Positions 16,624 through 26,111 of a stretch of 64,000 bases of DNA are shown here, piece after piece. Every line of letters starts with the position of its first letter. The stretch's first letter is position 1. The stretch comes from Haladaptatus litoreus. GTDB lineage: Archaea > Halobacteriota > Halobacteria > Halobacteriales > Haladaptataceae. The stretch lies in NCBI RefSeq assembly GCF_900156425.1, contig NZ_FTNO01000001.1, positions 1,798,001 through 1,862,000 of the forward strand, given 5' to 3'. Position numbers and translations under genes: made by a program. The notes under the pieces were generated by a model. That model saw only the letters and a list, made by a program, of their open reading frames with translations, was not told the DNA's origin and did not search any database.

Positions 16624-17249
16624 GGTTCGGTATCATGCTCACGACTTTTTCGCCACTGTCCGCGCGCGACGGTGTAACGATGCGAATCACGAACTTCGTC
16701 TCCGTCGGGATGCCAGTTTCGGAGGATGCCGTCGTACTGCCCGCCGTGTGCTTCGATGTATTTTTCGATGGCTCGTTCCGATTTCTCGTTGCCGTCGAGA
16801 TATTCGACGGCGACGAGTTCGAGGTCGAGCGTGTCGAACGCGAGTTCCATCAGCGCGGCGGCGCGTTCGCCTGAGTAGCCGCGACCCCAGAACGGTTTGC
16901 GAATCCACAAGCCGAGCGTGCCGGTTCGGCGTTTCCAATCCATGTTTATGCCGGTCAGCCCGACGATTTCGCCTGCACGGTCTTCATTTTCGGATGCACC
17001 TTCTTCACCCTCTTGCAGGCGAATCACGAACTCCGCACCGTTTCCGTCGGCGCGGTTTTTCTCCATCGCGTCGATGAAATCCTTCGTCTCCTTGGGCGTG
17101 GCGTGCGGCTCCCACGAGACGTGTTTCGTAATCTCGTCGATGTTCGGCGCGTCGTGGGCGATGTGCCGATACAGATTGAACACATCGACGTTCTCGTGCG
17201 TCAGCGCTTCCAGTACGAGGCGTTCCGTCTCGATGCGTTCGGGGAACAT
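16620..17249 (-). CDS. RimJ/RimL-type GNAT acetyltransferase
   Basis: A 209-residue acetyltransferase of the ribosomal-protein type (Acetyltransf_3). It begins with the diagnostic IETERLVLEAL strand and has LGLWIRKPFWGRGYSGERAAALMELAF near residues 120-146 as the acetyl-CoA loop, followed by AVEYLDGNEKSERAIEKYIEAHGG. An acidic insertion lies at about 82-97. Relatives acetylate N-terminal amines of proteins or small amines, but the target here is not evident. It is the first gene of a coupled pair. Confidence 0.87.
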   Translation of the reverse strand: MFPERIETERLVLEALTHENVDVFNLYRHIAHDAPNIDEITKHVSWEPHATPKETKDFIDAMEKNRADGNGAEFVIRLQEGEEGASENEDRAGEIVGLTGINMDWKRRTGTLGLWIRKPFWGRGYSGERAAALMELAFDTLDLELVAVEYLDGNEKSERAIEKYIEAHGGQYDGILRNWHPDGDEVRDSHRYTVARGQWRKSREHDTEP

Positions 17250-17290
17250 AGCATGGACGACAAATCACAGGGATAAAAATTTTCTGACAG

Positions 17291-17677
17291 TTAGGTATTC
17301 TCTCGCACGCCGACGACCAGTACGACGGCGTAGGCCAACAGCAGGAAGCCGCCGAAATAGCCCGTCGATTCGGGGGCCATGTTCGGATAGACCGATTCGA
17401 ACAGCGGGAGAACGATGGCGTCGAGTGACATTCCGGGGAGGACGAGCAGACTCGCGGCTATCGGCTTGGACGCGGACGGGATTTTCCGCCAGCGGAAAAT
17501 CCCAAGCGTGAGCAGAACCATCGCCGGAATCGTCACCATGAAAACCGCCGCGATGAAAGGTTCGTTGTCGGGGTTGAGCAGAAAGTGGCCGACGAGTCGA
17601 AAGGCGACCGTTGCGACCAACCAGATGACGAATCCGATTGCGACCAGCGTGTTCATCTCGTTTCGCTCTATCGTCAT
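17291..17677 (-). CDS. Four-helix membrane protein (DUF5367-like)
   Basis: A 128-residue protein with four hydrophobic segments at about 9-30, 40-57, 70-88 and 103-123. The layout, with the PNMAPESTGYFGGFLLLAYA segment, resembles the DUF5367 family of unknown function. Codons for FRWRKIPS near residue 60 fall in a perfect 12-bp hairpin (17478-17503). Confidence 0.65.
   Translation of the reverse strand: MTIERNEMNTLVAIGFVIWLVATVAFRLVGHFLLNPDNEPFIAAVFMVTIPAMVLLTLGIFRWRKIPSASKPIAASLLVLPGMSLDAIVLPLFESVYPNMAPESTGYFGGFLLLAYAVVLVVGVRENT
17478..17503. repeat. Perfect 12-bp hairpin inside a coding region
   Basis: GGGATTTTCCGC, the 2-base loop CA, then the exact complement. It lies within the DUF5367-like gene. 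Confidence 0.75.
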
Positions 17678-17788
17678 TGTTGTTTGATTGTTGATAATAT
17701 TGTCAGATAATCGTTGCGATGGTCGGGGTGAAGAATTTCGCCCCGACCGATTCGAATTTCCCCCTCTTGCTCCCGCAGTTCGGTCAAA

Positions 17789-18238
17789 TCAGTCTTCGGC
17801 CTGAACCTCCTTTCTACTCGTCAGTTCGTCGGGCACAAGGTGGAAGAACCGAAACGAAACCTCCCGCGACGGCCGGTCGAAAATATCGACCAGCGGAATA
17901 TCCACTCGGCGCATTCCCTGCACGATTTCCGAATCGATGTCCGCCGCTTCCACGTCGTCCAGTTCCCCGGAGGCGATGACGCTCCGCCACCCCCCATCAC
18001 CGTCGTCGTAGGTGACGAAGGAGATTGGCCGCCCGACGAGTTCCGGTCTCTCGCTGTCCGGCCCGACTGCGAACCGGAAATAGAAGTGTTCGGTCGCCGC
18101 GTCGTAGCCATACGAAACCGGAATCGAGTGCGGCGGTTCGTCGGTTCCCGCCGCGAACGAAACGACGCCGGTTCCTCCGGTCTGCAAAAACGCTTCCAGT
18201 TCCTCCTCGTCCATCTGCACTGCTTCTGTCTCCCCCAT
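17789..18238 (-). CDS. Pyridoxamine 5'-phosphate oxidase-fold flavoprotein
   Basis: A 149-residue split-barrel protein of the PPOX type, probably binding FMN or F420. It has the family opening EELEAFLQTGGTGVVSFA, then PHSIPVSYGYD and FRFAVGPDSERPEL, and a basic FDRPSREVSFRFF end. The ATG at 18238 is preferred because the long upstream open frame is antisense to the phzF start. It is divergent from the PhzF gene, with 88 bases between starts. The substrate is unknown. Confidence 0.8.
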   Translation of the reverse strand: MGETEAVQMDEEELEAFLQTGGTGVVSFAAGTDEPPHSIPVSYGYDAATEHFYFRFAVGPDSERPELVGRPISFVTYDDGDGGWRSVIASGELDDVEAADIDSEIVQGMRRVDIPLVDIFDRPSREVSFRFFHLVPDELTSRKEVQAED

Positions 18239-18326
18239 GGCACAAGAAGTACGTCCTGTCGAGCGAAAAAGGTGCGGGACGAAATTCGGAGATGGGTATT
18301 TCCCGTTTCGGAGTGCAGATTCAGCT

Positions 18327-19217
18327 ATGCCCACCAATCCATTGCACGTCGTGGACGTGTTCGCACAGGAAAAATACGCGGGCAACCAACTCGCAGTCGT
18401 GCACGACGCCGCGACTCTGTCCGACGAGGAGATGCAGAAAATCACCCGAGAAACCAACTTTTCGGAAGCGACGTTCATCGAGTCGGCAGACGAAAACGGC
18501 GGCTACGAGGTTCGAATCTTCGACCCGGCCGAGGAAATTCCGTTCGCAGGACATCCGACCCTCGGCACCGCTTTCGTGATTCGGGAGTTCGTCCGCGACG
18601 ACCACCCGGACGAACTGACGCTGAACCTCGGCGTGGGGCAGATTCCGATTCACGTCGAAACGGACGAAAATGGGAACGAACTGTTCTGGATGCGCCAAAT
18701 TCCGCCAGCCTTCGAAAAAGCGTTCGACCGCGGACTCGCGGCCCGAGTCCTTTCTCTCAACGAGGACGACATCGACGAAGCGTATCCCGTCCAACTCGTC
18801 TCGACCGGGTTACCGACCCTCGTCGTCCCACTGCGCTCGCTTGACGCCGTCAAGCGAGCGCAAACGAACCACAAACCGTACTACGAGGAACTCATCGAAC
18901 CACACGGAAATCTGAACGTGCTGCTCTTCGCGCCGGAAACCGAGGACGGAAACGACCTGCACGCGCGGGTGTTCGCCGACTGCGCTGGCGTCCCCGAAGA
19001 CCCGGCGACCGGGTCTTCGAACGGCTGTTTAGCCGCGTATCTGGTCGAACACGACTACTTCGATTCGGACGAAATCGACGTGCGAGTCGAACAGGGATAC
19101 GAGATGGATCGTCCATCACTGCTCCACCTTCGAGCGGCGAAAGGCGGGGATAAAAACGGAATCGAGGTGCAGGTCGGCGGGCGAGTGATTCCGGTTGCCG
19201 AAGGAAATCTGCTGTGA
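18327..19217 (+). CDS. PhzF-family isomerase/epimerase
   Basis: A 296-residue protein with the two-lobed diaminopimelate-epimerase-like fold. The catalytic Glu of PhzF proteins is E46 in TNFSEATFI. GHPTLGTAFV near 74 and DPATGSSNGCLAAYLV near 230 are the substrate-binding loops of the two lobes. Family members isomerise small acids such as dihydro-3-hydroxyanthranilate, but no phenazine genes are present, so the true substrate is unknown. A perfect 13-bp hairpin lies in the codons for RSLDAVKRAQ (18833-18861). Confidence 0.87.
   Translation: MPTNPLHVVDVFAQEKYAGNQLAVVHDAATLSDEEMQKITRETNFSEATFIESADENGGYEVRIFDPAEEIPFAGHPTLGTAFVIREFVRDDHPDELTLNLGVGQIPIHVETDENGNELFWMRQIPPAFEKAFDRGLAARVLSLNEDDIDEAYPVQLVSTGLPTLVVPLRSLDAVKRAQTNHKPYYEELIEPHGNLNVLLFAPETEDGNDLHARVFADCAGVPEDPATGSSNGCLAAYLVEHDYFDSDEIDVRVEQGYEMDRPSLLHLRAAKGGDKNGIEVQVGGRVIPVAEGNLL
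18833..18861. repeat. Perfect 13-bp hairpin, 3-nt loop, inside phzF-like gene
   Basis: GCGCTCGCTTGAC, the loop GCC, then the exact complement. Confidence 0.8.
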
Positions 19218-19291
19218 GAAGTCGAGCGTTTCGACGTCGCTCGATTCAGCGTTCGCAACCACTAAACGCACCACCTGCATAGGACGAGGTA

Positions 19292-20761
19292 ATGGTAGAC
19301 TGGACGGAGAAGTATCGCCCGAGCACGCTTTCTGAAGTGCGCGGGAACAACAAGGCCCGGGACAAACTCCACAAGTGGGCAAAGACGTGGGACGAACACG
19401 GGGACGCCGTCATCCTCCACGGCAGTCCCGGCGTCGGAAAGACTTCGGCGGCCCACGCGCTGGCGAACGACATGGGGTGGCCGACCATCGAACTGAACGC
19501 CAGCGACCAGCGAACCGGCGACGTGATAAAACGCGTCGCGGGCGAGGCCGCAAAAAGCGGCACCTTGACAGGGGGCACGTCGGGGAGGCGCATCGTCATC
19601 ATGGACGAGGCAGACAACCTGACGCACAACGCCGACCGCGGTGGCTCGCGGGCGATTACGGACGTCGTGAAATCGGCGAATCAGCCGCTCATCCTCATCG
19701 CAAACGAGTTCTACGACATGTCGAACTCCCTGCGAAATGCCTGTGAAACCATCGAGTTCCGCGACGTGTCGTCGCGGAGCATCACGCCGGTTCTCCGCGA
19801 CATCTGCCGCCAAGAGAACATCGAGTACGAGCCCGAGGCGTTGGAAGCCATCGCCGAGAACGACAGCGGCGACCTGCGCTCCGCGGTGAACGACCTGCAG
19901 GCGGTCGCGGCCTCGAACGGCAAACTCACTGCCGACGACGTGGTGACGAGCCAGCGAGATACGACGAGCGGCATCTTCGACTTCCTGGACGACCTCATCA
20001 AAAAGCAGGACGCGGAGGGCGCGCTGAAGGCGTCCTACGACGTGGACGAGACGCCCGACAACCTGCTCAACTGGGTGGAGGACAACGTTCCGAAGGATTA
20101 CCAAGGGGCGGAACTCGCGGACGCTTACGGCTTCATGGCGAACGCAGACCGCTGGTTGGGCCGGGTTCGGGCTACGCAAAACTACCGCTACTGGCGCTAC
20201 GCGACCGACAACGCGACTGCCGGGGTCGCAGCCTCGCGCCGTGGAAAGAAAAGTGGGTGGACGCGCTACGGCCCGCCGAGCTACTGGCGCAAACTCGGGA
20301 GTTCGAAAGGCGCGCGCAACACCCGCGACTACATCGCCCGGCAAATCGCCGAGGAGAGCGGTATCAGCATGAGTACGGCCAGACGGGAGGTCATGCTGTA
20401 TCTCGCGGAGATGACTCACCACTGCAAGAACCGGGAGTTGACCGTGGCGATGGCGGCGCGCTACGACTTGGAGGAAAAACACGTCTCGTTCGTCACGGGA
20501 AGCGGAAAGACGACGAACAAAGTCCAACAAATAGTGGAGGACGCAGAGGAGTTGAAAGAGCAATCCGCCGTCGAGCACTCCGGCGGTGCGTTCGAAGGTA
20601 GTTTTGGTTCGAAATCGGACGATGAAGGAGAGAATGTTTCGGAAGTCGAAGCCGAGTCGGAAGCCGAAGATTCGGCCGACGAGCCTGAAGAAGCCGAAAC
20701 CGAGGACGAGGGAGACGACGGTGGAGACGACGGACAGGCCAGCTTTGGCGACTTCGTGTAG
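19292..20761 (+). CDS. rfcL: Replication factor C large subunit
   Basis: A 489-residue clamp-loader ATPase that, with RfcS, loads PCNA onto primed DNA. Walker A is HGSPGVGKTS near residue 44, Walker B IVIMDEADN near 104, sensor-1 IANEFYD near 133, and the AAA+ lid and C-terminal collar follow. The last 70 residues are an acidic low-complexity tail ending in QASFGDFV, which fits a PCNA-interacting PIP box. The ATG at 19292 has GAGGT a few bases upstream. Confidence 0.95.
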   Translation: MVDWTEKYRPSTLSEVRGNNKARDKLHKWAKTWDEHGDAVILHGSPGVGKTSAAHALANDMGWPTIELNASDQRTGDVIKRVAGEAAKSGTLTGGTSGRRIVIMDEADNLTHNADRGGSRAITDVVKSANQPLILIANEFYDMSNSLRNACETIEFRDVSSRSITPVLRDICRQENIEYEPEALEAIAENDSGDLRSAVNDLQAVAASNGKLTADDVVTSQRDTTSGIFDFLDDLIKKQDAEGALKASYDVDETPDNLLNWVEDNVPKDYQGAELADAYGFMANADRWLGRVRATQNYRYWRYATDNATAGVAASRRGKKSGWTRYGPPSYWRKLGSSKGARNTRDYIARQIAEESGISMSTARREVMLYLAEMTHHCKNRELTVAMAARYDLEEKHVSFVTGSGKTTNKVQQIVEDAEELKEQSAVEHSGGAFEGSFGSKSDDEGENVSEVEAESEAEDSADEPEEAETEDEGDDGGDDGQASFGDFV

Positions 20762-20905
20762 GCAGGACGACCGACGTTTCTCTTTCAAATTGCTATCGTG
20801 CAGGCGGACGAGTGCGCCGCACTCGCCCGCCAAGCGATTGACGACTGTGCTATCGACTTGGCAGGACGAATCTCTGCATCGAAATCGGCAGGTCGTCCTT
20901 GGATT

Positions 20906-20934
20906 GGGCGGGCAGGCCATCGGCCTTCCCGCCC
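20906..20934. repeat. Palindromic core of a second hairpin element
   Basis: GGGCGGGCAGGCC-ATC-GGCCTTCCCGCCC forms a 13-bp stem with one mismatch. The flanks (GGCAGGACGA upstream, GGTTC downstream) are shared with the element around 10150-10230, so these are two copies of one repeat. The gap 20762-21033 otherwise holds no gene. Confidence 0.7.
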
Positions 20935-21033
20935 TGGGTTCTTTTGTTGTCGTGTTTGAAGGCCGTAATCACACACAACAAAAAACTACTGAACGCTGTT
21001 TGCGCAGTGGTCGCAAAACAGCTCAAAATCGCT

Positions 21034-22707
21034 CTAGTACGGGAAGATGCGGAAGCTCTCCGGGAGCGTAATTCCGAGCAGGAGAAACATGGTGCCCGCA
21101 ATCGTGGCGCAAATTATCGCGTAAGGAATCTGCGTTTTGACGTGGACGAGGTGGTCGCTCCCGCTGGTCGAGGAGGCGAGAACCGTGGTGTCGCTGATGG
21201 GCGAACTGTGGTCGCCGAAGATGCCACCGCTGAACACCGCGCCCATGACGAGGGGCAGGTTCGCGCCCGTCGAGAACGCCACCGGAATGGCGATGGGGAA
21301 CATGATCCCGTAGGTCGCCCACGAACTGCCGTCAGAGAAGCTGACCATGCTGGTGACGACGAAGAGCGCGACTGGCACGAGGAAGGCCGGAACGTCGGAG
21401 AACCAGTCCGTGACGAAGTCCGAAATGCCGAGAATCGTCACCGCGTTCTGAATGGAACTGGCGAACATCAGGATGACCGCGGCGAGCAGAATGCCCTTGA
21501 ATCCGCGCGTCATGGCCTCCGTCGCGTCCTTGTTGCTCGGGATGTCGCCTTTCAGGCGATACAGGACGAACGCGACGACCAGCGCGGCGAAGGACGCGAG
21601 GCCGAGTCGAACGCCGCCGATGTCGAACGACCACTGGCCGCCCGCTGGAAGGATGAGTTGGTAGCCACCCACCGAGAACAGGGTGTTCATCTGCGGGGCG
21701 GAGACGACCGGATTCGGCCGCCAGAACATCGCGCCGAGGCCGACGAGAATCATCGTGGCGATTGGAATGGCGAAGTTGCGCCAGTCCGGGGTTGCCGTCT
21801 CGGCTACCTCGTACTCGTCCATCTCGCGGGAAATCATCGGGTCGTGGTCGTCGCCGACAACGCCGCCGCCGTTTCTGGCGCGCTCTTCTTCATCGCCCAT
21901 GCCGAAGATGTTGGGAACGACCTGCCACGCGACCAGCGCGGCGATAATGAGGGCAGTCCACGAGTAGAAGCCGAAGGCGAGGCTGTTGAAAAACAGCGGC
22001 CAGATTTGGTCGGTCGTTGCCTGCACCGAATCGCCGTTTTGGACGACGTAACTGCTCATGTCGGACGGGAGCGTGTTCTGCGCCGCGGCCTGTTCGAGGC
22101 CGCCGCCGATGAACCCGATGAGCGCGACCCCCCACGTCGAGTAGAAGGCGAGGCGGGCCGCCGGACTTCCGGCGCTGTCCACGTAATAGGCGAGTTTCGC
22201 CCGCGAAATGTTGTACTTGTCCGTCAGCGGGCGCATCATCGAACCGACCACCAAACAGTTGAAGTAGTCGTCGATGTGGATGGCGATACCCGCCAGAAAC
22301 GCCGCTTTCTCGGCGTCTTCGGGGGAATCCGCTCGTTCCACCAGTGCTTCGAGGACGCCTTGAATCGCGCCGGAGCGAATCATCAAACCGATCATGCCGC
22401 CGATAGCGAAGATGGCGAGCAGAACGTTCTCGACGTACCATGCGTCGGAAAAGAGCGGAGAAGTTGCGATGATGGTCGGAACGTGCTTTAACCCGAATAT
22501 TGCGCCGAGAGTTGGGCCGAACGCTCCGCCAATCATATCCTGTGGGACGCCCGCAGAGGCGGGTTTTAGTGCGCCGTACACCGCCCCGGCGCTGGCGACG
22601 CCGACGAACAAGCCGATGATAGCGTCGCGTGAATACCACGCGAGACTAATCGCGAGGAGGGCCGGGACGACGGACAGCCACCCCGCACTTATTTGGTCGA
22701 GAGCCAT
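21034..22707 (-). CDS. NhaC-family Na+/H+ antiporter
   Basis: A 557-residue integral membrane protein with about 12-13 hydrophobic segments. Signatures of the NhaC (COG1757) family include GLMIRSGAIQGVLEAL near 105, AGIAIHIDDYFNCLVVGSMMRPLTD near 140 and the late SFSDGSSWATYGIM with GAVFSGGIFGDHSSPISDTT. It probably exchanges Na+ for protons, although relatives exchange organic acids or amino acids. The ATG at 22707 is chosen as it places the first membrane segment at residue 10. It lies 75 bases downstream of the amino-acid ABC operon on the same strand. Confidence 0.87.
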   Translation of the reverse strand: MALDQISAGWLSVVPALLAISLAWYSRDAIIGLFVGVASAGAVYGALKPASAGVPQDMIGGAFGPTLGAIFGLKHVPTIIATSPLFSDAWYVENVLLAIFAIGGMIGLMIRSGAIQGVLEALVERADSPEDAEKAAFLAGIAIHIDDYFNCLVVGSMMRPLTDKYNISRAKLAYYVDSAGSPAARLAFYSTWGVALIGFIGGGLEQAAAQNTLPSDMSSYVVQNGDSVQATTDQIWPLFFNSLAFGFYSWTALIIAALVAWQVVPNIFGMGDEEERARNGGGVVGDDHDPMISREMDEYEVAETATPDWRNFAIPIATMILVGLGAMFWRPNPVVSAPQMNTLFSVGGYQLILPAGGQWSFDIGGVRLGLASFAALVVAFVLYRLKGDIPSNKDATEAMTRGFKGILLAAVILMFASSIQNAVTILGISDFVTDWFSDVPAFLVPVALFVVTSMVSFSDGSSWATYGIMFPIAIPVAFSTGANLPLVMGAVFSGGIFGDHSSPISDTTVLASSTSGSDHLVHVKTQIPYAIICATIAGTMFLLLGITLPESFRIFPY

Positions 22708-22782
22708 ACCATGTGTCCCGAGCAGTCGAATAAATGGGTTTCGACGTGTGGTAACCAACCCCTCGAAATGAAAAATTATCCG

Positions 22783-23520
22783 TTAGTGGACTCGTGCGAG
22801 AAACTGTCTCGCACGCTCAGTCTCCGGATTGGCGAAAAAGTCCCGCGGCGGCCCGGATTCAACGATACGCCCCTCGGACATCAACACGACGCGGTCGCCG
22901 ACTTCGCGAGCGAAGCCCATCTCGTGCGTGACGACGAGCATAGTCATGCCCTCTTCAGCCAAATTTCGCATGACTTCGAGGACTTCGCCGACCAGTTCCG
23001 GGTCGAGCGCGCTGGTCACTTCGTCGAACAGCATGACACTCGGGTCCATCGCCAGCGCGCGGGCGATGGCCACGCGCTGCTGTTGGCCGCCCGAAAGCTG
23101 GTTCGGATATTTGTGGGCTTGGTCGGTGAGTCCGACGCGGTCCAACATGGCTTTCGCCCACTTTTCCGCGTCGTCGTTCGAAAAGTCCTTGACGACTTTC
23201 GGGCCGAGCGCGACGTTTTCCATCGCGGTCTTGTGCGGAAAGAGGTTGAAACTCTGGAACACCATCCCGATGTGTTGGCGGAGTTGGTTCACGTCCACGT
23301 CCGGATTGGTGATGGCCTGTCCCTCGATTCGAATCTCGCCGTTCTGAATCTCCTCCAATCTGTTCGTACATCGAAGGAGCGTCGATTTCCCGCTTCCGCT
23401 CGGTCCGACGACGACGACGACTTCGCCGTCATCGACGGCGAGGCTCACGTCCTTCAGGACGTGCGTCTCGCCGAAATACTTGTCAATATGGTCGAACTCG
23501 ACCTCGGGGACGGAACTCAT
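22783..23520 (-). CDS. Polar amino-acid ABC transporter, ATP-binding protein
   Basis: A 245-residue ATPase of the GlnQ/HisP type that powers the importer encoded just upstream. Walker A is GPSGSGKST near 36-44, the Q-loop [10 protein letters not shown] near 86, the signature [15 protein letters not shown] near 141, Walker [15 protein letters not shown] near 160 and the H-loop VVTHEMGFA. The ATG at 23520 overlaps the permease stop in an ATGA, so translation is coupled. Confidence 0.93.
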   Translation of the reverse strand: MSSVPEVEFDHIDKYFGETHVLKDVSLAVDDGEVVVVVGPSGSGKSTLLRCTNRLEEIQNGEIRIEGQAITNPDVDVNQLRQHIGMVFQSFNLFPHKTAMENVALGPKVVKDFSNDDAEKWAKAMLDRVGLTDQAHKYPNQLSGGQQQRVAIARALAMDPSVMLFDEVTSALDPELVGEVLEVMRNLAEEGMTMLVVTHEMGFAREVGDRVVLMSEGRIVESGPPRDFFANPETERARQFLARVH

Positions 23521-24350
23521 CGTTCCGTCCCCCACATCGACCGCGTTTCCATCGTCCGCACCAGTTTCCCGAGCGGGACGGTGATGACGAGGTACGCCAC
23601 CGAGACGACCACGATTGGCGTCCACGCATCGAAGGTCGCGCTGTTCACGTTCCGGAAGACGCTGATGAGTTCCGGAATTGCCAGCACGGTCAGCAGTGAC
23701 GTGTCCTTGACCAGAATCACGAGGTCGTTACCGATGGCCGCCAGTGCGTTCCGCCACGCTTGAGGCAGAATGACGAACCGCATCGAGTCGATGTACGACA
23801 TGCCGAGCGACCGGGCCGCCTCGGTCTGGCCTTCAGCGACCGAATTAATGCCGCCTTTCACCGCCTCGCCAATGTATGCTGTGTGGTTGAGCGTCAGACC
23901 GATGATGGCGGCGGCGTAGCTCCAGTTTTCGATTGGAAACTGGCCGCTCGTCCAGAGTGCGGGTACCCCGAGATATACGACGAACAGCTGGAACAACAGT
24001 GGTGTCCCGCGGAAGAACTCCACGTACAGGGTGGCGATGGATTGGGTAAAGCTCGTCTGTGAGACGCGACCTAATCCGACGAGGACGCCGAACGTGAGCG
24101 AGAGTGCGCCGGAAATGAGGATAATTTCCAAGACGAGCAAAAGCGCCTCCACGAACTGCGGAATGATGGTCACCAGCAGGTTGTAATCCACGAACTGCGT
24201 CAGAATGAGAAGTAGGAAAAAGAGGACACTCGCGGTGAAGAGACCCGCCATGGCGATACCAATCCATCTGACGCGTCGGTCGGTCAGAAATCCTTCTTCG
24301 CCTCCCGCCGGTTGTTCGATTCTGCTTTCGTCGGTGTACGTCTCTGCCAT
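23517..24350 (-). CDS. Polar amino-acid ABC transporter, permease
   Basis: A 277-residue membrane subunit with an N-terminal segment at about 30-55 and a HisM-type core of four or five helices. The coupling motif facing the ATPase is [22 protein letters not shown] near 190. The [12 protein letters not shown] segment is diagnostic of the amino-acid (PAAT) permease family. The ATG at 24350 is used, with a GTG just before it. A single permease gene implies a homodimer. Confidence 0.93.
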   Translation of the reverse strand: MAETYTDESRIEQPAGGEEGFLTDRRVRWIGIAMAGLFTASVLFFLLLILTQFVDYNLLVTIIPQFVEALLLVLEIILISGALSLTFGVLVGLGRVSQTSFTQSIATLYVEFFRGTPLLFQLFVVYLGVPALWTSGQFPIENWSYAAAIIGLTLNHTAYIGEAVKGGINSVAEGQTEAARSLGMSYIDSMRFVILPQAWRNALAAIGNDLVILVKDTSLLTVLAIPELISVFRNVNSATFDAWTPIVVVSVAYLVITVPLGKLVRTMETRSMWGTER

Positions 24351-24368
24351 CACGTCCTCCCGTGGCGA

Positions 24369-25208
24369 TTAGCCACTGGTTGTGCCTCCGTCAGTTCCGT
24401 TCGCCGCTTGGAAGTACTCGTTGTAGATTTCGTCGTACGTCCCGTTTTCCTGAATCGTCGCCAGCGCGTCGTTCACCTGCTGTCGGAACTGGTCGTCGTC
24501 CCGTCGGAACGCGATACCGTACTCCTCGACGGTGAGCGTAAGGTACGGCGGGGCGTCTTCCCGTCCCTGCTCTTCGGCCGCACCCTCTCCCTGTAACAAC
24601 CGAACTCGGTCATTCTGTTGCGCGAACTCGGCGTTGACCGTGTTGTCGTTGATGACCGCAGCGGCCTGATTGTTGCCGAGCGCGGCGAACGCATCGGGAA
24701 TCTGGTCGTAGCTATCGATGGTGAGATTCCCGTTGAACTCCTGTCGCAACTCTTGTGCGGCCGCCTCGCCGGTCGTTCCCTTCTGAACCGCCACCGTCTC
24801 TCCCTGCAGGTCTTGCAGATTGTTGATGCCGCTATCTCGCAAGACGAGCACGGTCTGGTACGCTGTGAAGTACGGATCGGAGAAATCGACCTGTTGTGCC
24901 CGTTCCTCCGTAATCGTCATCGCGCTCATGATAACGCGGAAATTTCCGTTGTTGAGGCTCGGAATGATGGTGTCGAAACTCGTTTGGACGAATTCGTAGC
25001 CCCTGTTCAGTTGGCCTTGGAAAATCGCCTCGGCGATGTCCACGTCGAAGCCGACGAGGTCACCCGTCGCAGTTTGGTATTCGAACGGTCGATACGGAAT
25101 GTCGGAACCGATTCTAACTGTGCCGCCGTCCTGTGCGCTCGCGTTCCCGGCGAGCGTCAGGCCAGCGATAGCTCCGCCGGTCCCCCTGAGAAAGGTCCGT
25201 CTGTGCAT
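24369..25208 (-). CDS. Amino-acid ABC transporter, substrate-binding protein (Tat)
   Basis: A 279-residue periplasmic-binding-protein fold (SBP_bac_3). It begins MHRRTFLRGTGGAIAG, a twin-arginine signal ending ASA before QDGG. There is no lipobox cysteine, so the mature protein lacks the usual lipid anchor; it may be released or retained by other contacts. The FEYQTATGDLVGFDVDIAEAI segment and YQTVLVLRDSG are typical of amino-acid binders. It is first of the operon and precedes the permease by 18 bases. Confidence 0.92.
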   Translation of the reverse strand: MHRRTFLRGTGGAIAGLTLAGNASAQDGGTVRIGSDIPYRPFEYQTATGDLVGFDVDIAEAIFQGQLNRGYEFVQTSFDTIIPSLNNGNFRVIMSAMTITEERAQQVDFSDPYFTAYQTVLVLRDSGINNLQDLQGETVAVQKGTTGEAAAQELRQEFNGNLTIDSYDQIPDAFAALGNNQAAAVINDNTVNAEFAQQNDRVRLLQGEGAAEEQGREDAPPYLTLTVEEYGIAFRRDDDQFRQQVNDALATIQENGTYDEIYNEYFQAANGTDGGTTSG

Positions 25209-25302
25209 TGTGGTTCTCCCCCGATACTACATGGTCAATCATCGTATAGAAAGCTACTATCGGTTTCTCGACCGATTTCGCTAAAAGTTTCGCCCGGAGC
25301 TG

Positions 25303-25782
25303 TTAGTCGTCCGACGGATAGCCAGCGGTCGATTCGCTGGTCGATGTCGCGTTTTTGTCCGGTTCCTCGTAGGCCCACAGTGTCGTCGCCAGCAGTGCCG
25401 CGAAGATGACCATCGCGGCACCGTGGTGAGCAACCTGCGAAGCGGGACCGTACATGAGGACGGTGGCACCGCCGAGGAGCAGTTGAACGGGAAGGACGAC
25501 CAGCGCGATGGTGGAGGCGACCCGAATACGGGTGCTGTCGTAGTATTTCCACGCGCCGACGGTCGTTCCGAGGATGAAGAAGCCGGTCACCATCGCCACG
25601 AGGCGGTGGAACCACTCGATGAAACTCGGAATGGTCTGCGGAAGCAGGCCGCCGTCACAGTACGGCCATTGGGCGCTACAGGACAGACCCGCTCCCGCCG
25701 CGGCGGTGTAGACGCCGAGCAGGATGAGGGCGAACGTCAAACTCGTTGTAAAAGCGGCGAATCGCCTGAATCGTGACCCCAT
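25303..25782 (-). CDS. Half-size heme A synthase-like protein (CtaA/Cox15)
   Basis: A 159-residue protein with four membrane helices, half the eight-helix bacterial CtaA, and comparable to the short archaeal forms thought to dimerise. The first extracellular loop holds the conserved cysteine pair (LSCSAQWPYC, residues 34-43). Likely heme-binding histidines are in FIEWFHR near 59 and VAHHGAAM near 124. Heme A synthase oxidises heme O for terminal oxidases. The gene stands alone, separated by about 95 bases from the ABC operon. Confidence 0.82.
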   Translation of the reverse strand: MGSRFRRFAAFTTSLTFALILLGVYTAAAGAGLSCSAQWPYCDGGLLPQTIPSFIEWFHRLVAMVTGFFILGTTVGAWKYYDSTRIRVASTIALVVLPVQLLLGGATVLMYGPASQVAHHGAAMVIFAALLATTLWAYEEPDKNATSTSESTAGYPSDD

Positions 25783-26005
25783 CAGGCGCTCACCTCACTG
25801 CTGTCGTGTCGTATCACGGTAATCCCCTTTTCCATGGGTTAGGAGGCGTCGTACTTAGGTCTGTCCGACTTTCCCGGAAACTGGGAGTCGAAGGGAAGAG
25901 ACGGAAAAGCGGATGATGTGCGAAGGCAGGGGTAGGCCGGGGTTCAGCGGGAACCGAACAGGGTCGCGAGGCCACCAACGGGCGGCACCGTGGTGGGCAC
26001 TCTCC

Positions 26006-26024
26006 ATTTACTGTAAATCAGTAA
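26006..26024. promoter_or_regulatory. Overlapping AT-rich palindromes, candidate operator
   Basis: ATTTACTGTAAAT (26006-26018) overlaps TTACTG-TAAAT-CAGTAA (26008-26024). The site lies 88 bases before the M24 gene in a 330-base gap (25783-26111) where I see no gene. It is a plausible binding site for a dimeric regulator. Confidence 0.35.
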
Positions 26025-26111
26025 TAAGTTTTGTGGGAATGATATGTCCTCTGACACTGGGCCGGTTTCGAGGGAAACAGGTTGAAGGGTGTCGGGGGCG
26101 ACGAACCGAGT

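Noticed and set aside
19262-20920. 552-codon minus-strand frame
   Set aside because: Antisense to rfcL; composition is Arg/Val/His-rich rather than acidic, with no motif.
20899-22491. 530-codon plus-strand frame
   Set aside because: Antisense to the NhaC gene; no recognisable features.
25944-26010. Short minus-strand frame ending PPVGGLATLFGSR
   Set aside because: The end looks protein-like, but only about 18 codons follow a GTG and no homologue is recognised; too little to call.
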